DNA of 64,000 bases, from assembly GCF_026127265.1 (NCBI RefSeq), contig NZ_WWFG01000001.1, forward strand, positions 434,001-498,000, read 5' to 3'. Numbering within the stretch: the first letter of the stretch is position 1; every line of letters starts with the position of its first letter. The stretch is from Nostoc sp. KVJ3. Lineage in GTDB: Bacteria > Cyanobacteriota > Cyanobacteriia > Cyanobacteriales > Nostocaceae. Made by a program: the position numbers and the translations under genes. The notes below the pieces were generated by a model, which was given only the letters and a program-made list of their open reading frames with translations, searched no databases and was not told where the DNA came from. Below are positions 17,568-25,926 of the stretch, one piece after another.

Positions 17568-18509
17568 ATGCTAACCGCTGCAAAAACGTTGTCTGGTTTG
17601 ATGGGTTTATGTGTCGGTGATGCATTGGGTGTACCAGTGGAGTTTACTAGCCGTGCTGAACGAGTCAAATCTCCAGTCACAACCATGTTGGGTTATGGCA
17701 CATGGAATCAACCGCCAGGAACTTGGTCAGATGATAGTTCTTTAAGCTTTTGCTTGGCAGAATGTCTTTGTCGGGGATATTCTTTGGATGCCATAGCCAA
17801 TTCTTTCTGGCGCTGGTACAAAGAAGCTTACTGGACTCCTCGTGGCGATGTCTTTGATATTGGTCAAACCACCCACACAGCAATTATGCGCCTAAAACAG
17901 GGAGTTGTCCCCCACCAAGCGGGCGGTAAGGTTGAAAATAGTAATGGCAATGGTTCGTTGATGAGAATCTTGCCAATGGCTTATTGTCACAGAAGCTTAA
18001 CTTTAGGCGAATTGCTGGCGCGGGTGCATGATGTTTCGGCAATTACCCATGCTCATGCGCGATCGCAAATGGCCTGTGGCATTTATATTAGTATTGCAGT
18101 GGCGCTCTTGGAAGGGGCTGACCCCCAAACAGCTTATTTACAAGCACTGCAAGATATCCAAACAATTTATTCTGTGCGGGAATTTTTGTTAGAGAAACCC
18201 CATTTTGGCAGAATTTTCAGTGGTGAGATTGCCAAGTTACCTGTAGAAGAGATTAATTCTGGCGGCTATGTGATTGATACCTTAGAGTCATCCCTGTGGT
18301 GCTTATTAAATAGCTCATCTTATTCGGAAGCAGTACTAAAAGCTGTCAACTTAGGCGGAGATACCGATACTACCGCCGCCGTTACCGGTGGGTTAGCAGG
18401 GATTTATTACGGGGTGGAAAATATTCCTCACAAATGGATGAACCAAATTGCTCGTAGACAAGACATTATTTACCTAGCAGAGCGTTTTGCAAGAGCTGTC
18501 TACAGCTAG
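17568..18509 (+). CDS. ADP-ribosylglycohydrolase family protein
   Basis: A 313-residue all-helical hydrolase of the DraG family, which removes ADP-ribose from proteins or small molecules using two Mg2+ ions. The metal-binding acidic motifs are present: CVGDALGVPVEFTSR (15-30), TWSDDSSLSFCL (near 50) and GGDTDTTAAVTGGLAG (near 265). GNGSLMRILPMAY (near 128) is also typical. The substrate is unknown, as no nitrogenase DraT gene is nearby. TGGAGA precedes the ATG. It is followed after 69 bases by moeA on the same strand. Confidence 0.82.
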   Translation: MLTAAKTLSGLMGLCVGDALGVPVEFTSRAERVKSPVTTMLGYGTWNQPPGTWSDDSSLSFCLAECLCRGYSLDAIANSFWRWYKEAYWTPRGDVFDIGQTTHTAIMRLKQGVVPHQAGGKVENSNGNGSLMRILPMAYCHRSLTLGELLARVHDVSAITHAHARSQMACGIYISIAVALLEGADPQTAYLQALQDIQTIYSVREFLLEKPHFGRIFSGEIAKLPVEEINSGGYVIDTLESSLWCLLNSSSYSEAVLKAVNLGGDTDTTAAVTGGLAGIYYGVENIPHKWMNQIARRQDIIYLAERFARAVYS

Positions 18510-18578
18510 TTTTCCAACATTGACTGAGTGGTCAATGTTACTTTACAGGGATAAAGTAAAAAGTCGGAGGCGATCGCT

Positions 18579-19847
18579 ATGGTATCAGTCAGCGATGCAC
18601 AAGCAATTATTTTAAATTTAGTACAACCGTTGGATCGTCTACGGGATACAGAAATTGTAAATTTATTGGCAGCCGATAGCCGGATTTTAGCAGTACCTGT
18701 AACCAGTCCGTTAGATTTTCCCCATTGGGATAATTCAGCAATGGATGGTTACGCAGTTCGCTACGAAGATGTGCAACACTCTAGCGCGGAACAACCAACC
18801 GTTTTGGAAATTGTTGAAGATATTCCGGCTGGCTATCAACCCAATTCTACGATTCAACCAGGAGAAGCCGCCCGAATTTTCACAGGTGCCCTGATGCCAG
18901 CAGGTGCGGATACTATAGTCATACAAGAGAGAACACGCCGGGACGAAAACCGCGTTCATATCCTAGCTGCACCAAAACCGCAAGAATTTGTCAGACATAA
19001 AGCATCTTTTTACCAAGCTGGAACCCAACTATTACCAGCCGGAATTAAGTTAAATGCCTCAGAAATTGCTGTATTAGCGGCAGCACAGTGTCCGCAATTA
19101 AGTGTGTACCGCCGTCCACGGGTGGCAATTTTTTCGACTGGTGATGAGTTAGTACCAATCGATCAACCCTTGCAATCAGGGCAGATTGTGGATTCTAATC
19201 AGTATGCACTGGCAGCTTTGGTAAAAGAGAGTGGCGCAGAACCATTACTATTAGGAATTGTGAAAGACGATCCAGTTGCTCTAGAGAAAGTTATTACCCA
19301 TGCAATTGCGATCGCCGATCTAGTTATTTCTTCTGGTGGTGTCTCAGTAGGAGATTATGACTATGTTGACAAAATTTTACAGTCCCTAAGCGCAAAAATC
19401 CACATTCGCTCTGTAGAAATGAGGCCAGGAAAACCCCTCACTGTCGCCACCTTCCCTAGTACAGACGCGATTAATCGCGTCTCTTCCCACTCTCCACTCT
19501 ATTTTGGTTTACCAGGAAATCCTGCGGCTGTGTTAGTGACATTTTGGCAGTTTGTGCTACCAGCCATCAAGAAACTTTCGGGAATTACTGAAGGTTGGGA
19601 ACCGGCATTTTTGAAAGTGCGATCGCATCATGAATTGCGATCGGATGGCAAGCGGGAAACTTACCTTTGGGGTAAATTGCATTTAATTGATGGTGTCTAT
19701 GAATTTTACAAAGCTGGTGGTAGTAGCAGTTCCGGCAATTTAATTAATTTAGCTCAAACCAATGCCTTAGCTGTCCTCCCAATGGGTAAAACATTAATTT
19801 CCCCACAAGAAGAGGTGCAAGTTTTGCAGCTTGTCAATGGGGAGTGA
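18579..19847 (+). CDS. moeA: Molybdopterin molybdenumtransferase MoeA
   Basis: A 422-residue enzyme that inserts molybdate into adenylylated molybdopterin. Family motifs are in order: DNSAMDGYAV (near 50), IFSTGDELV (near 190), SSGGVSVGDYDYV (near 250), MRPGKPLTVA (near 282) and YFGLPGNPAAV (near 308). CGGAGG lies just before the ATG. Between the last two motifs, residues about 293-306 are encoded by a palindromic repeat (19463-19482 plus flanks) that adds a short loop without breaking the frame. The stop codon is followed within five bases by a 9-base tandem repeat. Confidence 0.88.
   Translation: MVSVSDAQAIILNLVQPLDRLRDTEIVNLLAADSRILAVPVTSPLDFPHWDNSAMDGYAVRYEDVQHSSAEQPTVLEIVEDIPAGYQPNSTIQPGEAARIFTGALMPAGADTIVIQERTRRDENRVHILAAPKPQEFVRHKASFYQAGTQLLPAGIKLNASEIAVLAAAQCPQLSVYRRPRVAIFSTGDELVPIDQPLQSGQIVDSNQYALAALVKESGAEPLLLGIVKDDPVALEKVITHAIAIADLVISSGGVSVGDYDYVDKILQSLSAKIHIRSVEMRPGKPLTVATFPSTDAINRVSSHSPLYFGLPGNPAAVLVTFWQFVLPAIKKLSGITEGWEPAFLKVRSHHELRSDGKRETYLWGKLHLIDGVYEFYKAGGSSSSGNLINLAQTNALAVLPMGKTLISPQEEVQVLQLVNGE
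19463..19482. repeat. 20-bp palindrome inserted in moeA
   Basis: A perfect copy of AGACGCGATTAATCGCGTCT with the same flanking bases as the copy at 7170-7189. It lies in frame between two conserved MoeA motifs, so it encodes an extra loop. Confidence 0.85.
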
Positions 19848-19851
19848 GGGA

Positions 19852-19896
19852 GCAGGGGGAGCAGGGGGAGCAGGGGGAGCAGGGGGAGCAGGGGGA
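19852..19896 (+). repeat. 9-base tandem array (GCAGGGGGA)x5 after moeA
   Basis: Five perfect copies of GCAGGGGGA start just after the moeA stop codon, followed by ACAAGG-type degenerate units. The same 9-base unit, in variants, forms a coding repeat inside the PKS gene at 54073-54167. Confidence 0.85.
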
Positions 19897-19991
19897 CAAG
19901 GAGGATAAGGGAGACAAGGGGGAATTATTGAATAGTCTCTTCCTTGTCTCCTCGCTCCCCCTTGTCTCTTCTTCATGCCCAATGTCCAATA

Positions 19992-21224
19992 TTAAAATAT
20001 CTGCTCAAAAGCCTCAATCAGGCTGTTAACTTCCTCAAGGGTGTTGTAATGCACCATACTCACTCTGACTATTCCACCTTGCGAGGCTAACCCCAGATAT
20101 TCAATAAGCCGTTTAGCATAAAAGTCGCCGTAGCGAATCCCGATATAATGTTGGTCAATTTTTGCCGGAATAGTTGAGCTATTCATTCCATCTACTACAA
20201 AAGATATAGTCGGCACACGGCATTGACGGTCAGCCTTTGATTGACCAATAACTCGCACATTAGGCTTACTATTGAGGTAGTTTAACAGGCGATCGCTAAT
20301 CTGTTCTTCATGTATGCTAATTAAATCAAACGCTTGCACCATCTGACTTCTCAAATCAAGTGCAGTTTGATCGCCGTAGTGCAGTTGTGCTAACTCACTT
20401 AAATAATCGCATAAACCTAACATTCCATAACTTAATTCAAAATTGACATTCCCCAACTGAAACTTATAAGGTATATCTGTCTGTTGAATAAAATAATGAT
20501 TAAGTCCAGGCAATCTTAATAAATGTTCTTCTTTGCCATAAAGTAAGGCATGGTGCGGGCCATAGACTTTATAACAACTCAAAACATAGAAATCAACATC
20601 TAAATCTTGGACATCAACTAATCTGTGTGGTGCATAAGCTACACCATCTACACAAATCATCGCATTGCGATCGCGTACAAAGGCAGCAATTTCTTTAATT
20701 GGGTTGATAGTTCCCAGAACATTAGAAGCATGAGTCAAGGCTACTAATTTAGTGCGTTGACTCATCAACGGTTCCAAATCTGCTAAATGAAGTTCTAAGG
20801 TATCTGGGCAAATTTGCCACACTTTAACCTTTATTCCTTGTTTTTCCAGAGCGACCCAAGCACCAATATTGGCTTCATGGTCACAATTAGTAACAATAAT
20901 TTCATCACCAGGTTTAAAGGTTTGACCCAGACAAATTGAGAGAACTTTCAACATCATTGTTGTAGATGGGCCCATAACCACTTCTTTATAAGAATTGGCA
21001 TTAATAAAAGTAGCCATTCCCCTAGTTGCTAGAGCTAATCGTTGTCCTGCAAGTTCGGAAACTGCGTAAGAAGCTCCCAACTGGACATCAGAACTTAGGA
21101 GAAATTCGCTAATTCTATCTACTACCTTTTTCAGGGTTTGTGAACCACCAGCATTATCAAAAAAAGTCCATTCACCTGCTAGGGCGGGAAAATATTGACG
21201 AACTTTATCAAGATTCAGAAGCAT
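19992..21224 (-). CDS. Cysteine-desulfurase-like class V aminotransferase
   Basis: A 410-residue PLP enzyme of fold type I. FDNAGGSQTLKKVV (near 22) is the N-terminal signature of the cysteine-desulfurase-like subgroup, TNCDHEANIGAW (near 113) contains the PLP-stacking His, ICVDGVAYAPH (near 190) contains the PLP-binding Asp, and SCYKVYGPHHALLYG (Lys near 217) is the Schiff-base site. Relatives include SufS-like proteins annotated by homology only, so sulfur mobilisation is likely but not shown. There is no sufBCD context here. It is a single gene on the minus strand, convergent with moeA across the 9-base repeat. Confidence 0.75.
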   Translation of the reverse strand: MLLNLDKVRQYFPALAGEWTFFDNAGGSQTLKKVVDRISEFLLSSDVQLGASYAVSELAGQRLALATRGMATFINANSYKEVVMGPSTTMMLKVLSICLGQTFKPGDEIIVTNCDHEANIGAWVALEKQGIKVKVWQICPDTLELHLADLEPLMSQRTKLVALTHASNVLGTINPIKEIAAFVRDRNAMICVDGVAYAPHRLVDVQDLDVDFYVLSCYKVYGPHHALLYGKEEHLLRLPGLNHYFIQQTDIPYKFQLGNVNFELSYGMLGLCDYLSELAQLHYGDQTALDLRSQMVQAFDLISIHEEQISDRLLNYLNSKPNVRVIGQSKADRQCRVPTISFVVDGMNSSTIPAKIDQHYIGIRYGDFYAKRLIEYLGLASQGGIVRVSMVHYNTLEEVNSLIEAFEQIF

Positions 21225-21533
21225 AATATAAGTTTTATAGAGAATGTTCTTTACCCTAGCCTACCTTTGCTTAAGTTGCCCAGAGAGCATCTACATCCTC
21301 ATTTTGCTATTTACAGCTTGTTGTAGCAGCCTTCTTAGTCTCCAAAAATCTCTCTAGAGGGGGTATACTTGGGAACTCAAAGAGTATCTTACTGACATAC
21401 ATAACTTCCAGCAAGGGTTAATGTCTTGATTCTTCACAATTCTCGCCAATTTTATTTGATAAGTTTAAGAGAGAGTCAAAGCAACTATTGTTTTGATTCT
21501 TAAATTCCTTGAATGCAAACAAAGGAACAATCT

Positions 21534-21755
21534 ATGAATACTACACTTGAATACGACATCCAGGTTATCAAGCAAGAAGCACTTCAACTTGTTAAAAATG
21601 GAGTTGTTAACCGTCAGCAGCCAATTTATACCATTTGTAAATATATTCCTTATCGTAACTGGGCTAATTTTGAACTGGAGTTAGAAAAAAATGAATTTTT
21701 ACTCAGAGATAGAATTATCGATCTACTGAATCACGAATGTTGGGAAAATTATTAA
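21534..21755 (+). CDS. DUF4327 family small protein
   Basis: A 73-residue protein. The pattern EALQLVKNGVVNRQQPIY followed by a C-x-(3)-P and ending in FLLRDRIIDLL...W matches DUF4327, a cyanobacterial family of unknown function. I chose the ATG at 21534 because AAGGAA lies six bases upstream; an in-frame ATG at 21513 would add seven residues. It is small, acidic and soluble with no membrane segment. Confidence 0.7.
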   Translation: MNTTLEYDIQVIKQEALQLVKNGVVNRQQPIYTICKYIPYRNWANFELELEKNEFLLRDRIIDLLNHECWENY

Positions 21756-22356
21756 GGCTGTGTCTAGAAGCTCAACTCAATTAGCAGCATCCCAATAAAA
21801 TCAAAATTACAAATTAATTTTTCAGCACTAAAACCCTCGAATTAAGTCGGGGGTTAGCAATTAGCTGGTGATTCGCTAACAACAAATTATATTTCATCAT
21901 ATAGGAATCATATTTGATTTCTGAAAAAACTCAGTGCAACTTAAAAAGGCTTCTTCCCCACTCCCTACTCCCTTAAGTAGTTAAACAAAATTAATTACAC
22001 AATGTCATTGCGAATAGAGCGATCGCGGTAGCGTATCGTAAAGATAGCGAAATGAAGCATAAGTCCTTCGGACACGCTTCGCGAACGCGGGGGCTGGGAT
22101 TGCTTCTCTTCGAGACGCTGTTCGCGTTCGCTTCGCTCGCAATGACTGTAAGTAAGTCGGCGTGAAAATTTCAATGTATGTCATCGCTCATCACGAAAGT
22201 AGGTTTTTGATTGTTAACTCTTGCTGAATCAAGATTTCGGGCTATTGTCTCACTACATCTTTAAACATTACAAAAATCTTGCTTTTTGTATCACTGAATG
22301 CTTGATATTAAAACCAAGAGCTTGGACACTGTTTTTGTCATCAAAACTGCAAAAAC
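21756..22356. other. Spacer with composite repeat, no gene seen
   Basis: About 600 bases without a supportable gene. It contains a small hairpin (CCCTCGA/TCGGGGG near 21834-21854), the 64-base block 21901-21964 shared with 8083-8146, and the structured element at 22004-22146. The last 200 bases precede nucA and should hold its promoter. Confidence 0.5.
21901..22146. repeat. Composite interspersed repeat, copy 2
   Basis: Bases 21901-21964 are identical to 8083-8146. The following element (22004-22146) is bounded by GTCATTGCGAA and GCAATGAC like 8224-8352, and contains HIP1 and GTTCGCGTTCGC-type palindromes. Confidence 0.75.
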
Positions 22357-23196
22357 GTGAGAAAAATCAAGATTTTCAAGTTTCTACTGCCATTCGTGAC
22401 GGTAGTTTTACTCATCATTGGATTGGCACAAATTGTACCAGCCCAGTCATCGGTAAGTGTTCATCTAACCCTTGGAAACCCTAGCAATGCTGGAACTTCT
22501 AGCCTAAATAACTACTTGTTGGTAAAACCACAGTATGTAATTGGTTACAACTGCGGCATAGGTAGACCAAATTGGGTATCTTGGCAACTGAATAGTAGTT
22601 GGTTAGGTAGCACACCAAGGCAAGATACTTTTCGGGCTGATACAACACTTCCTTCTGGGTGCTATCAAGTTCAATCCACAGATTTTAGTGGAAGTGGATT
22701 TGATCGTGGTCACATGACACCTAGTGGTGACAGAACTAATAGTGTTACTAATAATTCTGCTACCTTTTTGATGAGCAATATGATTGCTCAAGCCCCAGAT
22801 AATAATCAGGGAATTTGGGCAAGTCTAGAGGATTATGCTAGAACTTTAGTCGGACAAGGCAAGGAACTCTATATCATATCTGGCGGATATGGAATAGGTG
22901 GTACTGGTTCTAACGGAACGTTCTCTACAATAGCTAATGGACGGGTTCAAGTCCCTAACAGAACTTGGAAAATTATTGTTGTATTGAATACTCCAGGTTC
23001 TGGACTTGGTGGCGTGACAACCAGCACGAGAGTCATTGCTGTCAATATTCCCAACGCCCAAGGGGTGCGAACAGCGAATTGGAGAAACTATCGGGTTAGC
23101 GTTGACTCATTAGAATCCCTAACTGGATACAATTTTCTCTCACAAGTTTCAACATCTATTCAGTCTGTAATCGAAGCACAAGTTGATAATTTATAA
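22357..23196 (+). CDS. nucA: Secreted DNA/RNA non-specific endonuclease (NucA type)
   Basis: A 279-residue protein starting at GTG. Residues 5-30 form a signal peptide (LLPFVTVVLLIIGLAQIVPAQS). The mature part is a beta-beta-alpha-metal nuclease with the active-site motif DRGHMTPSGDR near residue 125 (His general base) and a metal-ligand Asn in SNMIAQAPDNNQG near 150. It degrades DNA and RNA outside the cytoplasm, as known for Anabaena NucA. Its gene converges on a NuiA-type inhibitor gene 80 bases away with a shared terminator. No good ribosome binding site is visible before the GTG. Confidence 0.85.
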   Translation: MRKIKIFKFLLPFVTVVLLIIGLAQIVPAQSSVSVHLTLGNPSNAGTSSLNNYLLVKPQYVIGYNCGIGRPNWVSWQLNSSWLGSTPRQDTFRADTTLPSGCYQVQSTDFSGSGFDRGHMTPSGDRTNSVTNNSATFLMSNMIAQAPDNNQGIWASLEDYARTLVGQGKELYIISGGYGIGGTGSNGTFSTIANGRVQVPNRTWKIIVVLNTPGSGLGGVTTSTRVIAVNIPNAQGVRTANWRNYRVSVDSLESLTGYNFLSQVSTSIQSVIEAQVDNL

Positions 23197-23219
23197 GTTG
23201 GGATAATTTTAAAAACTAG

Positions 23220-23250
23220 AAAGCCTAGCTACACAGATAACTAGGCTTTT
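23220..23250. terminator. Bidirectional terminator between nucA and nuiA
   Basis: AAAGCCTAG pairs with CTAGGCTTT, flanked by an A-rich stretch on the left (AAAAACTAG) and a T-rich stretch on the right, so it can work on both strands for the two convergent genes. Confidence 0.75.
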
Positions 23251-23276
23251 ATTTAAATAAATTTTCAAATAGCTCA

Positions 23277-23675
23277 CTAGGTTTCAACCAGTTTTGTAAC
23301 TAATCCGGCTAAGTCACCGTCTTTAGTTTGTCCTATCATATAAACGTCAAGATTTATTTGTCCAATACGATAAACGTTGATGTTACTAAGATTATCTTTA
23401 AGCGTTTGGATAAGTGTTTGAAATTTTTTAACATCTTCTTTCTGTAATTCATTGTGCCACTCTTGCTCAAATGCACAATTACGAAATAGATAGTCCAAAT
23501 CTACTACTTCTACTGGCAGGTCTTGAGAACCTGTTAGCTGTAATATCTTCTCTTGTGTTGCAGGTGCAGCACCTTTCCATAGAACAACCTCAAAAGGGTA
23601 ATCTGACTCACTCATCATTAACAAGCCAGTACTAGCTTCCTTCAGTTTTTCGACAATCTCACCGCTCATAGTCAT
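23277..23675 (-). CDS. nuiA: Nuclease A inhibitor (NuiA-like)
   Basis: A 132-residue acidic soluble protein. It keeps the features of Anabaena NuiA that I recall: an N-terminal helix ending LLMMSESDYPFEV, a central KFQTLIQTLKDNLSN helix, VYRIGQ...LDVYMIG strands, and the family's conserved C-terminal Glu-Thr. NuiA blocks NucA by placing its C-terminal residue in the nuclease active site. The adjacent convergent nucA makes the assignment strong. It has no signal peptide, so it acts in the cytoplasm to protect the cell from nuclease before export. Confidence 0.85.
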   Translation of the reverse strand: MTMSGEIVEKLKEASTGLLMMSESDYPFEVVLWKGAAPATQEKILQLTGSQDLPVEVVDLDYLFRNCAFEQEWHNELQKEDVKKFQTLIQTLKDNLSNINVYRIGQINLDVYMIGQTKDGDLAGLVTKLVET

Positions 23676-23774
23676 CAGTTTCTAGCAACGCTAATACTGT
23701 ATCATTCAGCTAGCAGCAAAGTGAGAAGCTAATGCAGCTTGGGTGAGCGAGTTGTTAAAAGAGCAGAGTTTACA

Positions 23775-24425
23775 TTAAGTTTGGGTAATTTCCTCTCTAA
23801 CCCATTGTTTGAATGCTCTAAGCGTTGGACTTCTACCTAAAGTTTGACTTTGTTCAACAAAACGGAGAATTGCTTCAAAAATAGGCAAGTTGGGAAAAGT
23901 AGGACTAATTTCTGACTGAATATATTTGCCATCCTGAAGAATATTAATTTGTAGCTTCCGATTTTCATATCGCCACAGTTCAGGAACTCCCAATATTTCG
24001 TAAGCATCAAGTTGAGTTTTGGAAGTAACATCAATTTCAATTGCTAAATCAGGTGGCGGATCAACTTTTAGGTCTATTCGTTCTTTACCAATCATTTGAG
24101 CATGATTTTGAATGTAAAAAGAATCATCAGGCTCTACACCTACAGCCATATCTTCACGTTTAAAGGTGGTTGAGCCAAATGTTTCACAGTCGATTTCTAA
24201 CTCCTCCAGCAGAATTTTCACCAAATCCCCAATGATGACTTTGGTTTTTTCATGCTTTGGTAATGGCATTCTCATCTCCAAAGTTCCGTGGCTGTAAGCT
24301 AATCGAGAAGCTCGATGGTCGCCAAGTTCTTCTAAAATCGCCTCAAATTCTTGCCAAGTAACATTATGGAGTATTACTCTATGTCCCGGCGGAACACTTA
24401 ATTGTCGTAATTGAAGTGTTACCAT
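23775..24425 (-). CDS. Uma2 family protein (DUF820)
   Basis: A 216-residue protein of the Uma2 family, which is greatly expanded in cyanobacteria and has a PD-(D/E)XK-like fold. VEPDDSFYIQN (near 95), PPDLAIEIDVTSKTQLD (near 120, the D...E-x-(2)-S/K region) and YEILGVPELWRYENRKL (near 145) are typical. Endonuclease activity is assumed from the fold, not demonstrated, and the biological role of the family is unclear. It sits 100 bases downstream of nuiA on the same strand, probably as a separate unit. Confidence 0.75.
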   Translation of the reverse strand: MVTLQLRQLSVPPGHRVILHNVTWQEFEAILEELGDHRASRLAYSHGTLEMRMPLPKHEKTKVIIGDLVKILLEELEIDCETFGSTTFKREDMAVGVEPDDSFYIQNHAQMIGKERIDLKVDPPPDLAIEIDVTSKTQLDAYEILGVPELWRYENRKLQINILQDGKYIQSEISPTFPNLPIFEAILRFVEQSQTLGRSPTLRAFKQWVREEITQT

Positions 24426-24521
24426 TACTCACCATTGAAATTTTATGTTGAAGCTTGCAAAAGCCAATATGTAACTATCGTAGCAAGAAATAATATTGTA
24501 CTACCAAACTTTTAACGAGAT

Positions 24522-25679
24522 ATGCAAAAAGCAAGGTGTTTGAGTCTCTGGAGACGACGACGCTGATCTCGATTTAAGTCTGAGATTGGTTTACTATATC
24601 TGCAAAACAATTTTGTCCGACCTCTAGAAGCAGGAGAGTATGCTTTTTGGTCGGTAGATAGAGATGTAACAGTCCGAATTCTCAGCCGGATTATTCCTAA
24701 TCCAGATTTTCCCCTTGAAGGTGTACTCATTGAAAAACATCCCGACTTTATTGCTGCTTATTCTGAGTCAGTGCAATTACAGACTTCGCAAGTTGCAATT
24801 GTGCGATATCGAGGGAAAGTGATTTCTATTTTGCCACCCACCAGCCGCAAACTGTTTTGGCAAGGTGTCGAAGTGTAAAATCTCGATATTAGCGCTGATG
24901 CTCAGTTACAGCCAAGCTTAGTGGCTGAGTTGGTTGAAGGTTCAACAGAAGTGAAATTGCTCAGTCGTAACTGTTTGCACATTTGCCAAGTTCCCGCCCA
25001 GCATATTGGATTAGTATATATTAATCAAGAGTTTCAAGGACAGCGATCGCCAGGAGTACATGCTTGGTGGTTATTTGGCCGCTCTTTTCAAACCGAAGCC
25101 ATTGATCTGCGACTACAAAATATGGAAGTATCCGGTCAAGACATTCTCTCTAAAGATAAAGTACCTCTGCGGTTAAATTTAACGGCTAGCTTCCGCATAC
25201 TCGATCCATTGAGAGCAAAAAACGGGTTATCAGATATTTCTGGTTATTTGTACAAAGAATTACAGTTTGCTTTGCGTGGTGCAGTTGGCGAACGCAACTT
25301 AGATACTTTATTAGAAGATAAAGGTGCAATTGATAGAAGTATCTCTGAATACATCCGCCAGAAAGCCGCAGAATATGGAATTGAAGTAGATTCTGTAGGT
25401 GTCAAAGATATTATTTTACCTGGTGAGATTAAAACTATCTTGAGCAAAGTCGTTGAGGCAGAAAAAGCCGCTCAAGCAAACGTAGTCAGGCGTAGAGAAG
25501 AAACTGCTGCTACTCGCAGTATGCTAAACACCGCCAGAGTGATGGAGGATAACCCCGTTGCATTGCGTTTGAAGGAACTCGAAGTATTAGAGCGCATTGC
25601 AGAGAAGATTGATCGTATTCAAGTTAACGGCAGTTTAGATAGTATTTTAACAGACTTGATTAGTATTAATCGACAGTGA
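24522..25679 (+). pseudogene. Slipin / SPFH (band 7) family gene with two in-frame stops
   Basis: One continuous frame from ATG 24522 encodes a complete slipin of about 385 codons but is interrupted by TGA at 24564-24566 and TAA at 24876-24878. Homology-type features continue smoothly across both stops: FVRPLEAGEYAFW before, NLDISADAQLQPSLVAEL after, then the band 7 domain (QNMEVSGQDILSKDKVPLRLN, GVKDIILPGEIKTIL) and a coiled-coil tail with EAEKAAQANVVRRREE. No frameshift is needed. An intact start at 24921 could still give a 252-residue C-terminal piece. Slipins scaffold membrane microdomains and are often regulators of membrane proteases. Recent inactivation is the simplest reading. Confidence 0.7.
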
Positions 25680-25926
25680 TTTGGTTATTGAAGCTTAAGT
25701 GTTGGGTTACGGTGCGTATTGGTAAATTGAATTGTCAATAAATCTTTGCGATCGCGCCTAATCCAACCTGTAAAAGTTGCTTGTCTCTGGTTGCGTGAAA
25801 CCTTAAAGTAGAAATATATAGATAGACACAGTGACTTTTTGTAAAGTTTGGGCTAATCATATATATACACCCTAAAATTTAGAACTATACTAACTTGACT
25901 AGTCAATTCTCTAGGAACATTCATCT

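Noticed and set aside
19844..20029. Short plus-strand frame rich in Glu-Gln-Gly after moeA
   Set aside because: It is generated by the non-coding 9-base array and overlaps the end of the desulfurase-like gene; no ribosome binding site.
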